Notes: generated by a model from the sequence alone, not told the origin. 64,000 nt of DNA from Georgenia yuyongxinii (GCF_006352065.1 NZ_CP040915.1:1798001-1862000), one strand, 5' to 3'; shown: positions 51,036 to 59,772, numbered from the stretch's first letter. Numbers and translations: made by a program.

Positions 51036-51252
51036 CGGTGGAACGGCAGGTGTGGGTCGCTAAGTGCAGGTCTCGCCGCTCTTTAGAAGCTCACGAGATC
51101 GAGCTCCCGCGCCGCAGAGCTCCGACCAGCACGGGGGACATCACCCTCGCGCCAGTCGCACTATTCGGCCTTGCTGGCCACGGCGGTTGGGGTCGTCGGG
51201 GTTCAAACGAGTGCGTGCGCGATGACAGACATCGACACGGAGCCGTGCTGGA

Positions 51253-51303
51253 AACGAAATGGCCGAAATGGCTGAAAAAAACAACCACCTCGGCCATTTC
51301 GTT
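51253..51303. repeat. 14-bp-arm inverted repeat with A-rich loop
   Basis: AACGAAATGGCCGA (51253-51266) and TCGGCCATTTCGTT (51290-51303) are perfect complements. The 23-nt loop contains a further half-copy (AATGGCTGA) and a run of seven A. It could be a structured RNA or a protein site. Confidence 0.75.
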
Positions 51304-51418
51304 GGTGGCTCTGGCCCGATCGAGGCGGATCTGTCCGATGGGCTGCGGACCAGCTGGGACGAGGTCGCCCCACGTCACCGGCCCACTACACTGTCCGCCT
51401 CTGTCCGCGCATGCTCTA

Positions 51419-51697
51419 TCAGTCGAGTCCGATGTGGAATGCCTGCTCGAGGTCGTGCTGGGAGTAGGCCTGGAACGCGATGTAGGTCTTCATGCCCTTC
51501 ACGCCCTCCACCTTGCCGACGTGGTCGGCGACGACCCGCGCGAGGTCCTCGTGCTCGCGCACCCGGGCGATGGCGATGAGGTCGATGTCCCCGGTCACCG
51601 AGTACACCTCGCTGATGCCCTCGAGGTCGGCCACCTGCTGGGCGACCTCAGGGATTCGGGCGACGTCGGCGTCGATGAGCACGATGGCGGTCAGCAT
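51419..51697 (-). CDS. Stand-alone Lrp/AsnC effector domain (RAM domain)
   Basis: 92 residues. It begins MLTAIVLIDADVARIPEVAQ and contains VYSVTGDIDLIAIARVREHE, the core of the RAM ligand-binding fold of Lrp/AsnC proteins, without the N-terminal DNA-binding helix-turn-helix. Such short forms oligomerise and bind amino acids, but their regulatory target is unclear. ATG 51697 follows AAGGAG at 6 nt. The gene stands alone between the repeat-rich region and the exonuclease gene. Confidence 0.85.
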   Translation of the reverse strand: MLTAIVLIDADVARIPEVAQQVADLEGISEVYSVTGDIDLIAIARVREHEDLARVVADHVGKVEGVKGMKTYIAFQAYSQHDLEQAFHIGLD

Positions 51698-51767
51698 GTT
51701 CGCTCCTTGATCGTTATGGGGGCGCGGGGCGCACGCAGGCGCGCCGCGCGGCGGGATCTTGAGCCCA

Positions 51768-53546
51768 TCATCCTCTGGCCGGCAGGCGGTGTCGTGCAGC
51801 GCCGCGCACCGGGCACGCCAGGGGCACCTCCCCCTGCACGACCTCGACCAGCCGGACCCCGGGCCGCTCGAGCCAGGTGGCGACCAGCTCCGACTCCTCC
51901 ACGGGAGCTGCACCGCACGCGGTGTCCGGTGCGGGCACGGCCTCGGCGCTGACACGCAGCGACTCGGCCACGAGGACCGGGTCGATGCCGCGCGGGGCGA
52001 CGGCGGTGCCGGCGAGCCTGCCGTGCCGCACCAGGACGAGCTCCCACCCGCCGGCGTCGCGGCGGCGTGCGGCGAGGATCTCCGGCGTGGTCACCAGCGG
52101 CCGCAGCCGCTCCGCGCGCCGGGCACCGGCCAGCAGGGCATGGAGCCGATCACGCTGGGTGGCCGCCTCCTCGTAGCGTTGCTGCGCAGAGAGCGCGCGA
52201 ATCTTCTCGTGCAAGGCCGTGACCACGTCGTCCACGTCGGTGCGCAGAGCCTGCCGGACGCCGTCGGCCACGCGGGCGTAGGCGTGGGCGTCCTGCCCAC
52301 CGGTGCAGGGGGCGCCGCACCGGCCCATCTCGGCGAGCGCGCAGGCGCTCGCGCCGGTTCGCGGGACGAGCGGGAGCCGCGCGTTGCACCGCCGGACGGC
52401 GACCGCCTCCTGCAGGGCCTCGAGCGCCTCGGTGGCGGCGCGGGTCGAGGTGAACGGCCCGAGCGCCTGGTCCATCAGCGAGGCGGGCAGCTTGCGGACC
52501 ACGCTCAGGCGCGGGTACGCCTCGTCGGTCAGGCGCACCCACGGCCTCCGGTCGGGACGGCGGGAGCGGCGGTTGTAAGGCGGGTCGAGCTGGGCGATCA
52601 GCCGCAGCTCGCGGACCTGCGCCTCCAGGACGGTCGCGCACGGGATGTGCCGCACGGCCGCGGCGATGTCGAGCATCTCCCCGATGCGGGCGCGTTTCTC
52701 CGCGGCAGTGAAGTAGCTGCGCACACGCCGGTACAGGTCGGTCGCGGTGCCGACGTAGAGCACCTCCCCGCCCGGGCCGATGAACTGGTATACGCCCGGG
52801 GCGTGGGGCAGGCCGTCCGCCAGGGTCGACTTGCGGCGCCGCTGGTGCGGGACCGGGTCCGACGCGGTGGCCAGGTCCTCCAGGTGGGTCACCCCGACCG
52901 GGGCGAGCCTACCGAGCAGGGCGTGGAGGACGTCGACGGTGGCGCGGGCGTCGTGCAGGGCGCGGTGGTCCGGAGTGACGGCCGTGGAGAACAGCGCCGC
53001 CAGGGTGCCGAGCTTGTGGTTCGGCGCCTCGTCCTTGGTCACCACCCGGCGCGCGAGCTTGACCGTGTCCACGATGGGCGGGCGGGGCCAGACGAGGTCC
53101 ATCCGCTCCGTGGCGTGGCGCAGGAACCCGGCGTCGAACGCGGCATTGTGCGCGACGAAGACCGAACCGCGGTCCAGGCCGGCGAACTCGAGGAAGGCGG
53201 GCAGCACCTCGGTGATCGGCGGCGCCTGGATCACCATGGCGTTGGTGATCCCCGTGAGCACCGTGATGGTTGGCGGGATGGCCATGCCGGGGTTCACGAG
53301 CGTCTGGAACTCGCCGAGCACCTCACCGCCGCGCACCTTCACGGCGCCGATCTCCGTGATCTCGGACCCGGTGGGGGAGCCGCCCGTGGTCTCGAGGTCG
53401 ACGACGACGAAGGTCACCTCGTGCAGGGGGGTGCCCAGATCGTCCAGCCCGAGCTGGACGGGGGTGCCGGTGCCGCTCGCCGCGCGGGTGGCGTCGTCGA
53501 GCGCCAGACGGCGACCCTGGGCGACCTCGAGGAGCGAACGCTGCAT
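51768..53546 (-). CDS. DEDD exonuclease fused to UvrC-like GIY-YIG region
   Basis: 592 residues. The N-terminal 3'-5' exonuclease of the DnaQ/epsilon type shows DEDDh motifs: FVVVDLETTGGSPTGSEI, FVAHNAAFDAGFL, and HRALHDARATVDVL. Then a GIY-YIG domain related to UvrC/Cho: LPHAPGVYQFIGPGGEVLYV, GTATDLYRRVRSYFT. The remaining third resembles UvrC (CNARLP, a UVR-like EKIRALSAQQRYEEAATQRD). It is an actinobacterial combination and probably acts in DNA repair. ATG 53546 is preferred because TAGCGT lies 7 nt before it (leaderless); an upstream ATG at 53576 has no signal. Confidence 0.88.
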   Translation of the reverse strand: MQRSLLEVAQGRRLALDDATRAASGTGTPVQLGLDDLGTPLHEVTFVVVDLETTGGSPTGSEITEIGAVKVRGGEVLGEFQTLVNPGMAIPPTITVLTGITNAMVIQAPPITEVLPAFLEFAGLDRGSVFVAHNAAFDAGFLRHATERMDLVWPRPPIVDTVKLARRVVTKDEAPNHKLGTLAALFSTAVTPDHRALHDARATVDVLHALLGRLAPVGVTHLEDLATASDPVPHQRRRKSTLADGLPHAPGVYQFIGPGGEVLYVGTATDLYRRVRSYFTAAEKRARIGEMLDIAAAVRHIPCATVLEAQVRELRLIAQLDPPYNRRSRRPDRRPWVRLTDEAYPRLSVVRKLPASLMDQALGPFTSTRAATEALEALQEAVAVRRCNARLPLVPRTGASACALAEMGRCGAPCTGGQDAHAYARVADGVRQALRTDVDDVVTALHEKIRALSAQQRYEEAATQRDRLHALLAGARRAERLRPLVTTPEILAARRRDAGGWELVLVRHGRLAGTAVAPRGIDPVLVAESLRVSAEAVPAPDTACGAAPVEESELVATWLERPGVRLVEVVQGEVPLACPVRGAARHRLPARG

Positions 53547-53553
53547 GCCGGTC

Positions 53554-53559
53554 ACGCTA
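53554..53559 (-). promoter_or_regulatory. -10 element (TAGCGT), leaderless promoter of the exonuclease gene
   Basis: On the minus strand TAGCGT is followed by 7 nt and ATG 53546. Confidence 0.5.
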
Positions 53560-53653
53560 GGTGCCGGCACTGACATCGCCCGGCAGGCGCCCCCGGCGAG
53601 GCGGCGGACGAGCCCGCCCGCTTTCCTCTCCCCCCGGCTCCCCCCGCCGCCTA

Positions 53654-53715
53654 CCCGCGAGATGTCATCTTCTCCGTGAGATGTACATCTCACGGAGAAG
53701 ATGACATCTCGCGGG
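53654..53715. repeat. Perfect 62-bp palindrome
   Basis: Every base from 53654 to 53684 is complementary to its mirror base from 53715 back to 53685 (31-bp arms, no loop; centre GTAC). It starts with CCCGCGAGATGTCATC and ends with the reverse complement. It lies between the 3' end of the acyl-CoA synthetase gene and the exonuclease gene, both on the minus strand. It could form a cruciform or act as terminator. A diverged relative sits at 61986-62025. Confidence 0.95.
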
Positions 53716-53741
53716 CAGGGCGGGGCGGGTGTTGCCGAGTC

Positions 53742-55571
53742 TCAGCGGGACTCGGTGGCGCGCCGCGCCGCGGCGCCCACGTAGAACTCCTCCACGGCGT
53801 CGGCGTAGTCGCCGAGCACCTTGTCGCGCTTCACCTTCAGCGACGGTGTGAGGTAGCCGTTCTCGACCGTGAAGTCGCCCTCGAGCACGTGGAACGCCCG
53901 GATCGACTCGGCGCGGGAGACCTTCGCGTTGGCCCGGTCGACGGCCATCTGGATGTGCTCGCGGACCATCGGGTCGGTCCTGGCCTGCTCGGCCGTGAGC
54001 GCCTCGCGCCCGTGGTTGGCGAGCCAGCCGGGCAGCATCTCGGCGTCGAGCGTGACGAGGGCGCCGATGAACGGCCGCTGGTCGCCAACGACCACGCACT
54101 GCGAGACCAGCGGGTGCGCCCGGATGGAGTCCTCCAGCGGCGCCGGGGCGACGTTCTTCCCGCCCGCGGTGACGATGATCTCCTTCTTGCGGCCGGTGAT
54201 CCGCAGGTAGCCGTCCTCGTCCATGGACCCGATGTCCCCGGTGTGGAACCATCCGTCGCGCAGGCAGGCGGCGGTGGCCTCGGGGTCGTTGTGGTAGCCG
54301 CGGAAGACCGGGACGCCCTGGACGAGGATCTCGCCGTCCTCGGCGATCCGGACGGCCGTGCCGGGCAACGGTGGGCCCACCGTGCCGATCTTGATGCGCT
54401 CAGGCCGGACGACGTTGGTGGGTGCGGTCGTCTCGGTCAGCCCGTAGCCCTCGAGCACCCGTAGTCCGACGCCCCGGTAGAAGTGGCCCAGGCGCTCGCC
54501 CAGCGGCGCGCCGCCGGAGACGGCGTAGGTCGCCTGACCGCCCAGCGCCGCCCGCAGCTTCGACAGCACGAGCTTGTCGGCCAGCCGGTGCTGGGCCTTG
54601 AGGATGGCGCCCGGCCCGCCCGTGTCGAGCGAACGGGACCAGGTGATGGCCACCTTCGCCGCCCAGCGGAAGATCTTCAGCTTCAGCCCACCGCCGGTCT
54701 TTTGCTCCGAGGCGTTGTAGACCTTCTCCCACACGCGCGGCACCGAGAGGATGAACGTGGGCCGGAAGGTGGCGAAGTCCGCGACCGCCTGCTTGGCGTC
54801 TGCGGTGTGACCGAGCGGTCGCCCGGACAGCAGGACCAGGACCTCGACGAACCGCGCGAAGACGTGCGCCAGCGGCAGGAAGAGCAGCGAGCGTGACCCG
54901 GGCTGCTCGAAGACCTCCTTGATCGCCTCGATCGCCTCGAGGGACACGTTGACGAAGTTGCCGTGCGTGAGCTCGGCGCCCTTGGGTCGTCCGGTGGTGC
55001 CGGACGTGTAGATGATGGTGGCGAGGTCGTCCATGCCCACCGAGGTGTGCCGCGCCTCGAGCTCGGCGTCGGGCACCGCCGAGCCGAGCTCGGCGAGTGA
55101 GTCCAGCGCGCCGTCGTCGATCTGCCACAGGTGCTGCAGCGTGGGCAGGCCGCCGTCCTCGGACCGGGCCTGCTCGACGACGGCGGCGTTCTCTGCCGTC
55201 TCCACGACCACCGCCATCGCGCCGGAGTCGGCAAGGATCCACTGGGCCTGCTCGGGGGAGCTGGACTCGTAGATCGGCACGGGGACAGCGCCGGCGTGCC
55301 ACGCCGCCAGGTCGAGGAGGGTCCACTCCAGGCGGGTGCGGGACATGATGCCCACGCGGTCGCCGCGCTGAACACCGGCCGCGATCAGGCCCTTGGCGAC
55401 CGCCTCCACGCGTGCCAGGGTCCATGCGGCGTCGTGCCGCACCCAGGCGCCGTCGACCTTCTCCTCGTACAGGACCGCCGTGGGCCGCTGCTTGGCGTGG
55501 TCGACCAGGTAGTCGGTGATGCTGCGGCCAGGGTCGACCTCGACCCGACGAGGCACGCGGAATTCGTCCAT
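53742..55571 (-). CDS. Long-chain fatty acid--CoA ligase (AMP-forming)
   Basis: 609 residues. Adenylate-forming enzyme: ATP motif IIYTSGTTGRPKGAEL, LFLPLAHVFARFVEVL, GYGLTETTAPTN, and GYLRITGRKKEIIVTAGGKN with the C-terminal Lys in SLKVKRDKVLG. The size and the ACSL-like FADD15-type pattern point to a long-chain acyl-CoA synthetase for lipid metabolism. ATG 55571 begins the conserved region; the frame runs on upstream over the divergent glucokinase gene without support. It is followed by the 62-bp palindrome. Confidence 0.9.
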   Translation of the reverse strand: MDEFRVPRRVEVDPGRSITDYLVDHAKQRPTAVLYEEKVDGAWVRHDAAWTLARVEAVAKGLIAAGVQRGDRVGIMSRTRLEWTLLDLAAWHAGAVPVPIYESSSPEQAQWILADSGAMAVVVETAENAAVVEQARSEDGGLPTLQHLWQIDDGALDSLAELGSAVPDAELEARHTSVGMDDLATIIYTSGTTGRPKGAELTHGNFVNVSLEAIEAIKEVFEQPGSRSLLFLPLAHVFARFVEVLVLLSGRPLGHTADAKQAVADFATFRPTFILSVPRVWEKVYNASEQKTGGGLKLKIFRWAAKVAITWSRSLDTGGPGAILKAQHRLADKLVLSKLRAALGGQATYAVSGGAPLGERLGHFYRGVGLRVLEGYGLTETTAPTNVVRPERIKIGTVGPPLPGTAVRIAEDGEILVQGVPVFRGYHNDPEATAACLRDGWFHTGDIGSMDEDGYLRITGRKKEIIVTAGGKNVAPAPLEDSIRAHPLVSQCVVVGDQRPFIGALVTLDAEMLPGWLANHGREALTAEQARTDPMVREHIQMAVDRANAKVSRAESIRAFHVLEGDFTVENGYLTPSLKVKRDKVLGDYADAVEEFYVGAAARRATESR

Positions 55572-55719
55572 GCTGTCTCCAGTGGCAGTAGGGCTGCTGC
55601 CCGGAGCGTAACGGCCCAGGTCGCCGCCGGGGCACGGGTTGGCGCAAGCGGCGTGGCGCGGGCCCGCAAGACCTGCGCGGGCACGACGATGGGCAGCAAC
55701 GAGGACGAGGAGCGTGGGC

Positions 55720-56652
55720 ATGGACGCCATCGGCGTGGACATCGGCGGGACGAAGATCGCGGCAGGGGTGGTCGCCGACGACGGCACCTTGCGCGCGCAG
55801 CGCTGGTACGACACCGATCCGGGCGACCCCGCCGCCATCGAGGAGTCCGTGATCCGGGCGGTGTCGGAGCTGCGTGAGGAGCACAAGGTGGCCGCGGTGG
55901 GCGTGGCGGCGGCCGGCTTCATCAGCCCACGGCGCGACGCCGTGCTGTTCGGCTCGAACATCGCGTGGCGTGACCACCCGCTGCGGAACCGGCTCGCGGC
56001 CGGCATCGACCTGCCGATCGTCATCGAGAACGACGCGAACGCCGCCGGGTGGGCGGAGTTCCGCTTCGGCAGCGGTCGCGACGCCGAGCACATGGTGATG
56101 GCCACGGTCGGCACCGGTCTTGGCGGCGCGATCGTCGTCGACGGGCGCCTGCTGCGCGGGGCGTTCGGCGCGGCCGGGGAGATCGGGCACATGCAGATGG
56201 TGCCGGGCGGTCACTACTGCGGCTGCGGGCACGAGGGCTGCTGGGAGATGTACGCCTCTGGGCGGGCGCTGACCCGGGCGGCGCGCGCCGCCGTCGTGGC
56301 CTACCCGGACCGGGCGGGCGCGCTGGTGGACCTGGCCGGTGGGCCGAAGATCAAGGGCCCGCACGTGACGCAGGCGGCGCAGGCGGGCGACCCGCTCGCC
56401 GTCGAGCTGTTCGAGGACCTGGGGTTCTGGTTGGGCGCGGGCATCGCCGACCTCGCCGCGATCGTGGACCCGGAGATCGCCGTCATCGGCGGCGGCGTGG
56501 CGGCGGCCGGTGACCTGTTGCTGGAACCGGCCCGTGAGTCCTTCCGCAGCCACCTGTCCGCGCGCGGCTACCGCGGCGAGCTGACCGTCCAGCTCGCCGA
56601 GCTGGGCAACGAGGCCGGCATGGTCGGCGCGGCGGACCTCGCCCGCACCTGA
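55720..56652 (+). CDS. glk: ROK-family glucokinase
   Basis: 310 residues. Phosphorylates glucose with ATP. ATP-binding VDIGGTKIAAGVV at the N-terminus, the catalytic Asp in ENDANAAGWAE, VGTGLGGAIV, and the ROK zinc-binding motif GHYCGCGHEGCWEMY. In many actinobacteria this is the main glucokinase. ATG 55720 has GAGGACGAGGAGC upstream. Divergent from the acyl-CoA synthetase gene. Confidence 0.9.
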   Translation: MDAIGVDIGGTKIAAGVVADDGTLRAQRWYDTDPGDPAAIEESVIRAVSELREEHKVAAVGVAAAGFISPRRDAVLFGSNIAWRDHPLRNRLAAGIDLPIVIENDANAAGWAEFRFGSGRDAEHMVMATVGTGLGGAIVVDGRLLRGAFGAAGEIGHMQMVPGGHYCGCGHEGCWEMYASGRALTRAARAAVVAYPDRAGALVDLAGGPKIKGPHVTQAAQAGDPLAVELFEDLGFWLGAGIADLAAIVDPEIAVIGGGVAAAGDLLLEPARESFRSHLSARGYRGELTVQLAELGNEAGMVGAADLART

Positions 56653-56700
56653 GGCGGGGGAACTGCCGCGGGGGCAGCGCTCTCATAGGGCAGCGCGCTC

Positions 56701-56748
56701 AGACGACGGCGCCGTCAGACGACGGCGCCGTCAGACGACGGCGCCGTC
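56701..56748. repeat. 16-bp tandem repeat, three copies
   Basis: AGACGACGGCGCCGTC occurs at 56701, 56717 and 56733. The stop codon of the membrane protein gene (56731-56733) lies at the junction of copies two and three, so the last copy encodes its C-terminus. Confidence 0.9.
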
Positions 56749-57315
56749 GGAGCGGTCGTCGGGGTCAGAGCCGTCCGGCATGCGCCACAGGAGCAGTGCG
56801 ACCCCAGCGAGCATCGTCAGGCCCAGCACGGTAAGCACGGTGGAGGGCAGGGGCCGCCATGCGATCGCCAGGACGATGGCGACCACCACCGAGCCGACCG
56901 CGGCCACCCAGCCCAGCGTCAGGGCGGGGTCGGCGTGCGAGAGCGGCTCGGGCTCGGGCGGGACGTACCCCTCGTCGTCGTCCTCGTCCGCGACGTAGTC
57001 CCGCGGACCGGGGAGCGGTAACGCACCCGTCGCGCCGGGTGCCGCGCCGCTCGCGGCGTCGACCCGGCCGACGGCGTCGGCCGTGCCGTCGTCCGTCCAG
57101 CCCACGGTGTTCCCCGGGCCGTCCGGCCGGGCCCCCTCGGTGGTGGGGCCGCCGTCGGCGGAGGGCCCTCGCGCGGGGTCGCGTGGCGGGTCCGCGACGG
57201 CCGGGACCTCGAGCTCGCCGAGGGAGGCGGTGAGCTCGGCCCAGCGGGCCGCGACGGTGGCGTCATCGAGCGAGTCGCTCGAGTCGTGCTCCCCGTCGCG
57301 GGTAGGTCCTGCCAT
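56731..57315 (-). CDS. Hypothetical two-helix membrane protein
   Basis: 194 residues. A long hydrophilic Asp/Pro/Gly-rich N-terminal part (about 125 residues, with EPEPLSHADPALTLGW at its end) precedes two hydrophobic helices (WVAAVGSVVVAIVLAIAW and VLTVLGLTMLAGVALLLW). I do not recognise a family. ATG 57315 is chosen because TAGAGT lies 7 nt before it; GTG 57324 is an alternative but lies inside that -10. The C-terminus DGSDPDDRSDGAVV is partly encoded by a tandem repeat. Confidence 0.65.
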   Translation of the reverse strand: MAGPTRDGEHDSSDSLDDATVAARWAELTASLGELEVPAVADPPRDPARGPSADGGPTTEGARPDGPGNTVGWTDDGTADAVGRVDAASGAAPGATGALPLPGPRDYVADEDDDEGYVPPEPEPLSHADPALTLGWVAAVGSVVVAIVLAIAWRPLPSTVLTVLGLTMLAGVALLLWRMPDGSDPDDRSDGAVV

Positions 57316-57320
57316 GGAGA

Positions 57321-57334
57321 TCACTCTAGAGTGA
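57321..57334. promoter_or_regulatory. Palindromic bidirectional -10 (TCACTCTAGAGTGA)
   Basis: The 14-bp palindrome contains TAGAGT on both strands. On the minus strand it is 7 nt before ATG 57315 (leaderless); on the plus strand it could drive plsC (GTG 57398) with a leader of about 60 nt. It could also be an operator. Confidence 0.45.
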
Positions 57335-57397
57335 ACGAAGGCCGCCGCGGTGTTGGCAGTTCGACGGCCCGCGGCCCACGGCGGAGGTTGACGACAA

Positions 57398-58396
57398 GTG
57401 TTCTACCGGTTGATGAAGGCGACGCTGGGCTCCATCCTGCGGGTCTTCTACCAGCCGTGGATCCGCGGCGCCGAGCGCATCCCGTCCTCGGGGCCGGTGA
57501 TCCTCGCGTCGAACCACCTCGCGGTCATCGACTCCTTCTTCCTGCCCCTGATGATCAGCCGCGAGGTGGTCTTCCTGGGCAAGCAGGACTACTTCACGGG
57601 CACCGGGCTCAAGGGGCGCTTCGTCGCTGCCTTCATGCGCGGCGTCGGCACGATCCCGGTGGACCGCTCCGGCGGCAAGGCGTCCGAGGCGGCCCTGCAG
57701 ACCGGGCTTCGCCGGCTGCGCGAGGGCGGGTTGTTCGGGATCTATCCCGAGGGCACCCGCAGCCCCGACGGGCGGCTGTACCGGGGCAAGACCGGGGTGG
57801 CCCGTCTCGCGCTGGAGTCGGGGGCGCCGGTGGTACCGGTGGCGATGATCGGCACGAACATCGCCCAGCCGATCGGCAAGCGCATCCCGAAGCTGCACCG
57901 CATCGGCGCGGTGGTGGGGGAGCCACTGGACTTCAGCCGCTACCGCGGACTGGAGAACGACCGGTTCGTGCTGCGGTCCATCACCGACGAGATCATGTAC
58001 GAGCTCATGCGCCTGTCCGGCCAGGAGTACGTGGACATGTACGCCGCGACGATGAAGACCCGGCTCGCCGCCGCGAAGAAGGAGCAGGGCCGTAAGCATC
58101 CCGACGCCGTCGCCGAGGCCGCGGCGGCCGCACCTATCGGCGCCCCGGGTGGCCGTCCCGTGCCCGAGGTGGTCGTGCCCGAACCCTCCGAGGACGAGAT
58201 TCGCGCCGCCGCCGAGGTGTTGGGGGAGGCCGACGCGGCCGGCGCAGTCGAGCCGGCCGGCGGGATTGGTAAGGCCGGTAGGGCAGATCCGGCCGGCTTG
58301 ACCGGTACGGCAGATCCGGCAGCCGGTACGACCGGCGAGCCCGGTACAGCGGGCCAAGTCACGATGACCGGCGACACCGACACCGCGCGCGCCTAG
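57398..58396 (+). CDS. plsC: 1-acyl-glycerol-3-phosphate acyltransferase (PlsC-like)
   Basis: 332 residues. The acyltransferase signature is split as usual: NHLAVIDSFFLP (HX4D) and YPEGTRSPDGRLYRGKTG (EGTRS). One N-terminal hydrophobic segment would hold it at the membrane. It makes phosphatidic acid from lysophosphatidic acid, or a related lipid. The C-terminal 90 residues are Ala/Gly/Pro-rich low complexity (repeated AGRADPAGLTGTADPAAG-like units) and probably disordered. GTG 57398 is the first plausible start; no perfect ribosome site. Confidence 0.85.
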   Translation: MFYRLMKATLGSILRVFYQPWIRGAERIPSSGPVILASNHLAVIDSFFLPLMISREVVFLGKQDYFTGTGLKGRFVAAFMRGVGTIPVDRSGGKASEAALQTGLRRLREGGLFGIYPEGTRSPDGRLYRGKTGVARLALESGAPVVPVAMIGTNIAQPIGKRIPKLHRIGAVVGEPLDFSRYRGLENDRFVLRSITDEIMYELMRLSGQEYVDMYAATMKTRLAAAKKEQGRKHPDAVAEAAAAAPIGAPGGRPVPEVVVPEPSEDEIRAAAEVLGEADAAGAVEPAGGIGKAGRADPAGLTGTADPAAGTTGEPGTAGQVTMTGDTDTARA

Positions 58397-58415
58397 CCGC
58401 CCCCAGCGGGCGGCT
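58395..58415 (+). terminator. Hairpin after plsC
   Basis: AGCCGCCC and GGGCGGCT pair around CCAGC, overlapping the plsC stop. Confidence 0.55.
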
Positions 58416-58451
58416 GCGACCCCGGTCCCGGCCGGCCCACGGGCCGCAGCC

Positions 58452-58457
58452 TAGAAT
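58452..58457 (+). promoter_or_regulatory. -10 element (TAGAAT) for the phosphofructokinase gene
   Basis: TAGAAT is a strong -10 match and leaves a leader of about 80 nt with GGAAGG before ATG 58542. No -35 is obvious. Confidence 0.5.
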
Positions 58458-58541
58458 GGGGCCGGCCAGCGCACCGTGGTGCGCACCGGTCCGCCGCGGC
58501 CCTCGCCGCGGCCACTCAGTGAAGTCAACGGAAGGTTGCCG

Positions 58542-59768
58542 ATGTCGGTCCGTCGTGTCGCCCTGCTCACCGCAGGCGGATTTGCCCCCTGCCTGTCCTC
58601 CGCCGTCGGCGGCCTGATCGAGCGGTACACCGAGATCGCTCCCGAGGTCGAGATCATCGCCTACCAGCACGGCTATCACGGCCTGCTCACCGGTACGAAG
58701 ATCGTGGTCGACGACGAGGCCCGCAAGCGCGCCGGGATCCTGCACCGCTTCGGCGGCAGCCCCATCGGTAACTCCCGGGTGAAGCTCACCAACGCCAAGG
58801 ACCTGGTCTCCCGCGGCCTCGTCAAGGAGGGCGAGGACCCCCTGCAGGTGGCGGCCGAGCGGCTGCGTGCGGACGGCGTCGACGTCCTGCACACCATCGG
58901 CGGGGACGACACGAACACCACCGCGGCTGACCTGGCCGCCTACCTCGAGGACAACGGCTACCACCTGACCGTGGTGGGCCTGCCCAAGACGATCGATAAC
59001 GACATCATCCCGATCCGACAGTCCCTCGGCGCGTGGACCGCGGCCGAGGAGGCAAGCGAGTTCGCGCAGAACGTGTTCGGCGAGCACCGCTCCGGGCCGC
59101 GCCAGCTCATCGTGCACGAGGTCATGGGGCGGCACTGCGGGTGGCTCACGGCCGCCGCCGCGAAGTCCTACCGCGGCTGGCTCGACACCCAGGAGTGGGT
59201 GCCCAGCATCGGGCTGACCAAGGAGCGGTGGGACATCCACGCGGTGTTCCTGCCGGAGATGAAGGTCGACATCGCGGGCGAGGCCGAGCGCCTGCGCGGC
59301 GTGATGGACACCGTCGGCAACGTCAACATCTTCCTCTCTGAGGGGGCCGGCGTGCCGGAGATCGTCGCCGAGCTCGAGGCCAAGGGCGAGGAGGTCCAGC
59401 GCGACCCGTTCGGTCACGTCCGCCTCGACACCATCAACCCCGGTGCCTGGTTCGCCAAGCAGTTCGCCGAGCTCATCGGTGCCGAGAAGGTCATGGTGCA
59501 GAAGTCCGGGTACTTCTCCCGCTCTGCCCGCGCCAACGCCGAGGACCTGCGCCTCATCAAGTCCATGACCGACCTGGCCGTCGAGTCCGCCCTCAAGGGC
59601 GAGTCAGGCGTCATCGGCCACGACGAGGAGGACGGCGACCGGCTCAAGGCCATCGCGTTCCCCCGCATCGCTGGCGGCAAGGCCTTCGACATCACCCAGG
59701 ACTGGTTCGGCGAGCTCATGGCCGGCATCGGCCAGCCCGTCGCGGCGGCCGCGCCCGCGTCCCACTGA
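58542..59768 (+). CDS. pfp: Pyrophosphate-dependent 6-phosphofructokinase
   Basis: 408 residues. Phosphofructokinase fold: TAGGFAPCLSSAVGG at the N-terminus, IGGDDTNTTA and LPKTIDNDI. The second Asp of GGDD and the Lys of PKTIDND are the two residues that mark PPi use instead of ATP (ATP enzymes have GGDGS-type and PGTIDND). It therefore probably runs fructose-6-phosphate to fructose-1,6-bisphosphate with pyrophosphate, reversibly, as in other actinobacteria. ATG 58542 has GGAAGG at 8 nt. Confidence 0.88.
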   Translation: MSVRRVALLTAGGFAPCLSSAVGGLIERYTEIAPEVEIIAYQHGYHGLLTGTKIVVDDEARKRAGILHRFGGSPIGNSRVKLTNAKDLVSRGLVKEGEDPLQVAAERLRADGVDVLHTIGGDDTNTTAADLAAYLEDNGYHLTVVGLPKTIDNDIIPIRQSLGAWTAAEEASEFAQNVFGEHRSGPRQLIVHEVMGRHCGWLTAAAAKSYRGWLDTQEWVPSIGLTKERWDIHAVFLPEMKVDIAGEAERLRGVMDTVGNVNIFLSEGAGVPEIVAELEAKGEEVQRDPFGHVRLDTINPGAWFAKQFAELIGAEKVMVQKSGYFSRSARANAEDLRLIKSMTDLAVESALKGESGVIGHDEEDGDRLKAIAFPRIAGGKAFDITQDWFGELMAGIGQPVAAAAPASH

Positions 59769-59772
59769 GCGA

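Larger units (their letters stand above)
50972..51418. other. Gene-free stretch between trpD and the Lrp-like gene
   Basis: About 450 bp with no gene I can support. It contains a 19-bp tandem duplication and a 14-bp-arm inverted repeat, listed separately, and its base composition is less GC-rich than the neighbouring genes. No tRNA-like cloverleaf was found. Confidence 0.5.

Noticed and set aside
51181-51240. tRNA-like T-arm sequence (GGTTCAAA)
   Set aside because: The flanking bases do not pair into a 5-bp T stem and no acceptor or anticodon stem fits around it.
51091-51378. Possible small minus-strand protein of 95 residues
   Set aside because: It runs through the inverted repeat, has Pro/Arg/Ser-rich composition and no ribosome site or promoter.
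53654-53715. Insertion sequence ends or attachment site
   Set aside because: No transposase or integrase gene and no target-site duplication is visible; the sequence is one continuous palindrome rather than two ends around a payload.
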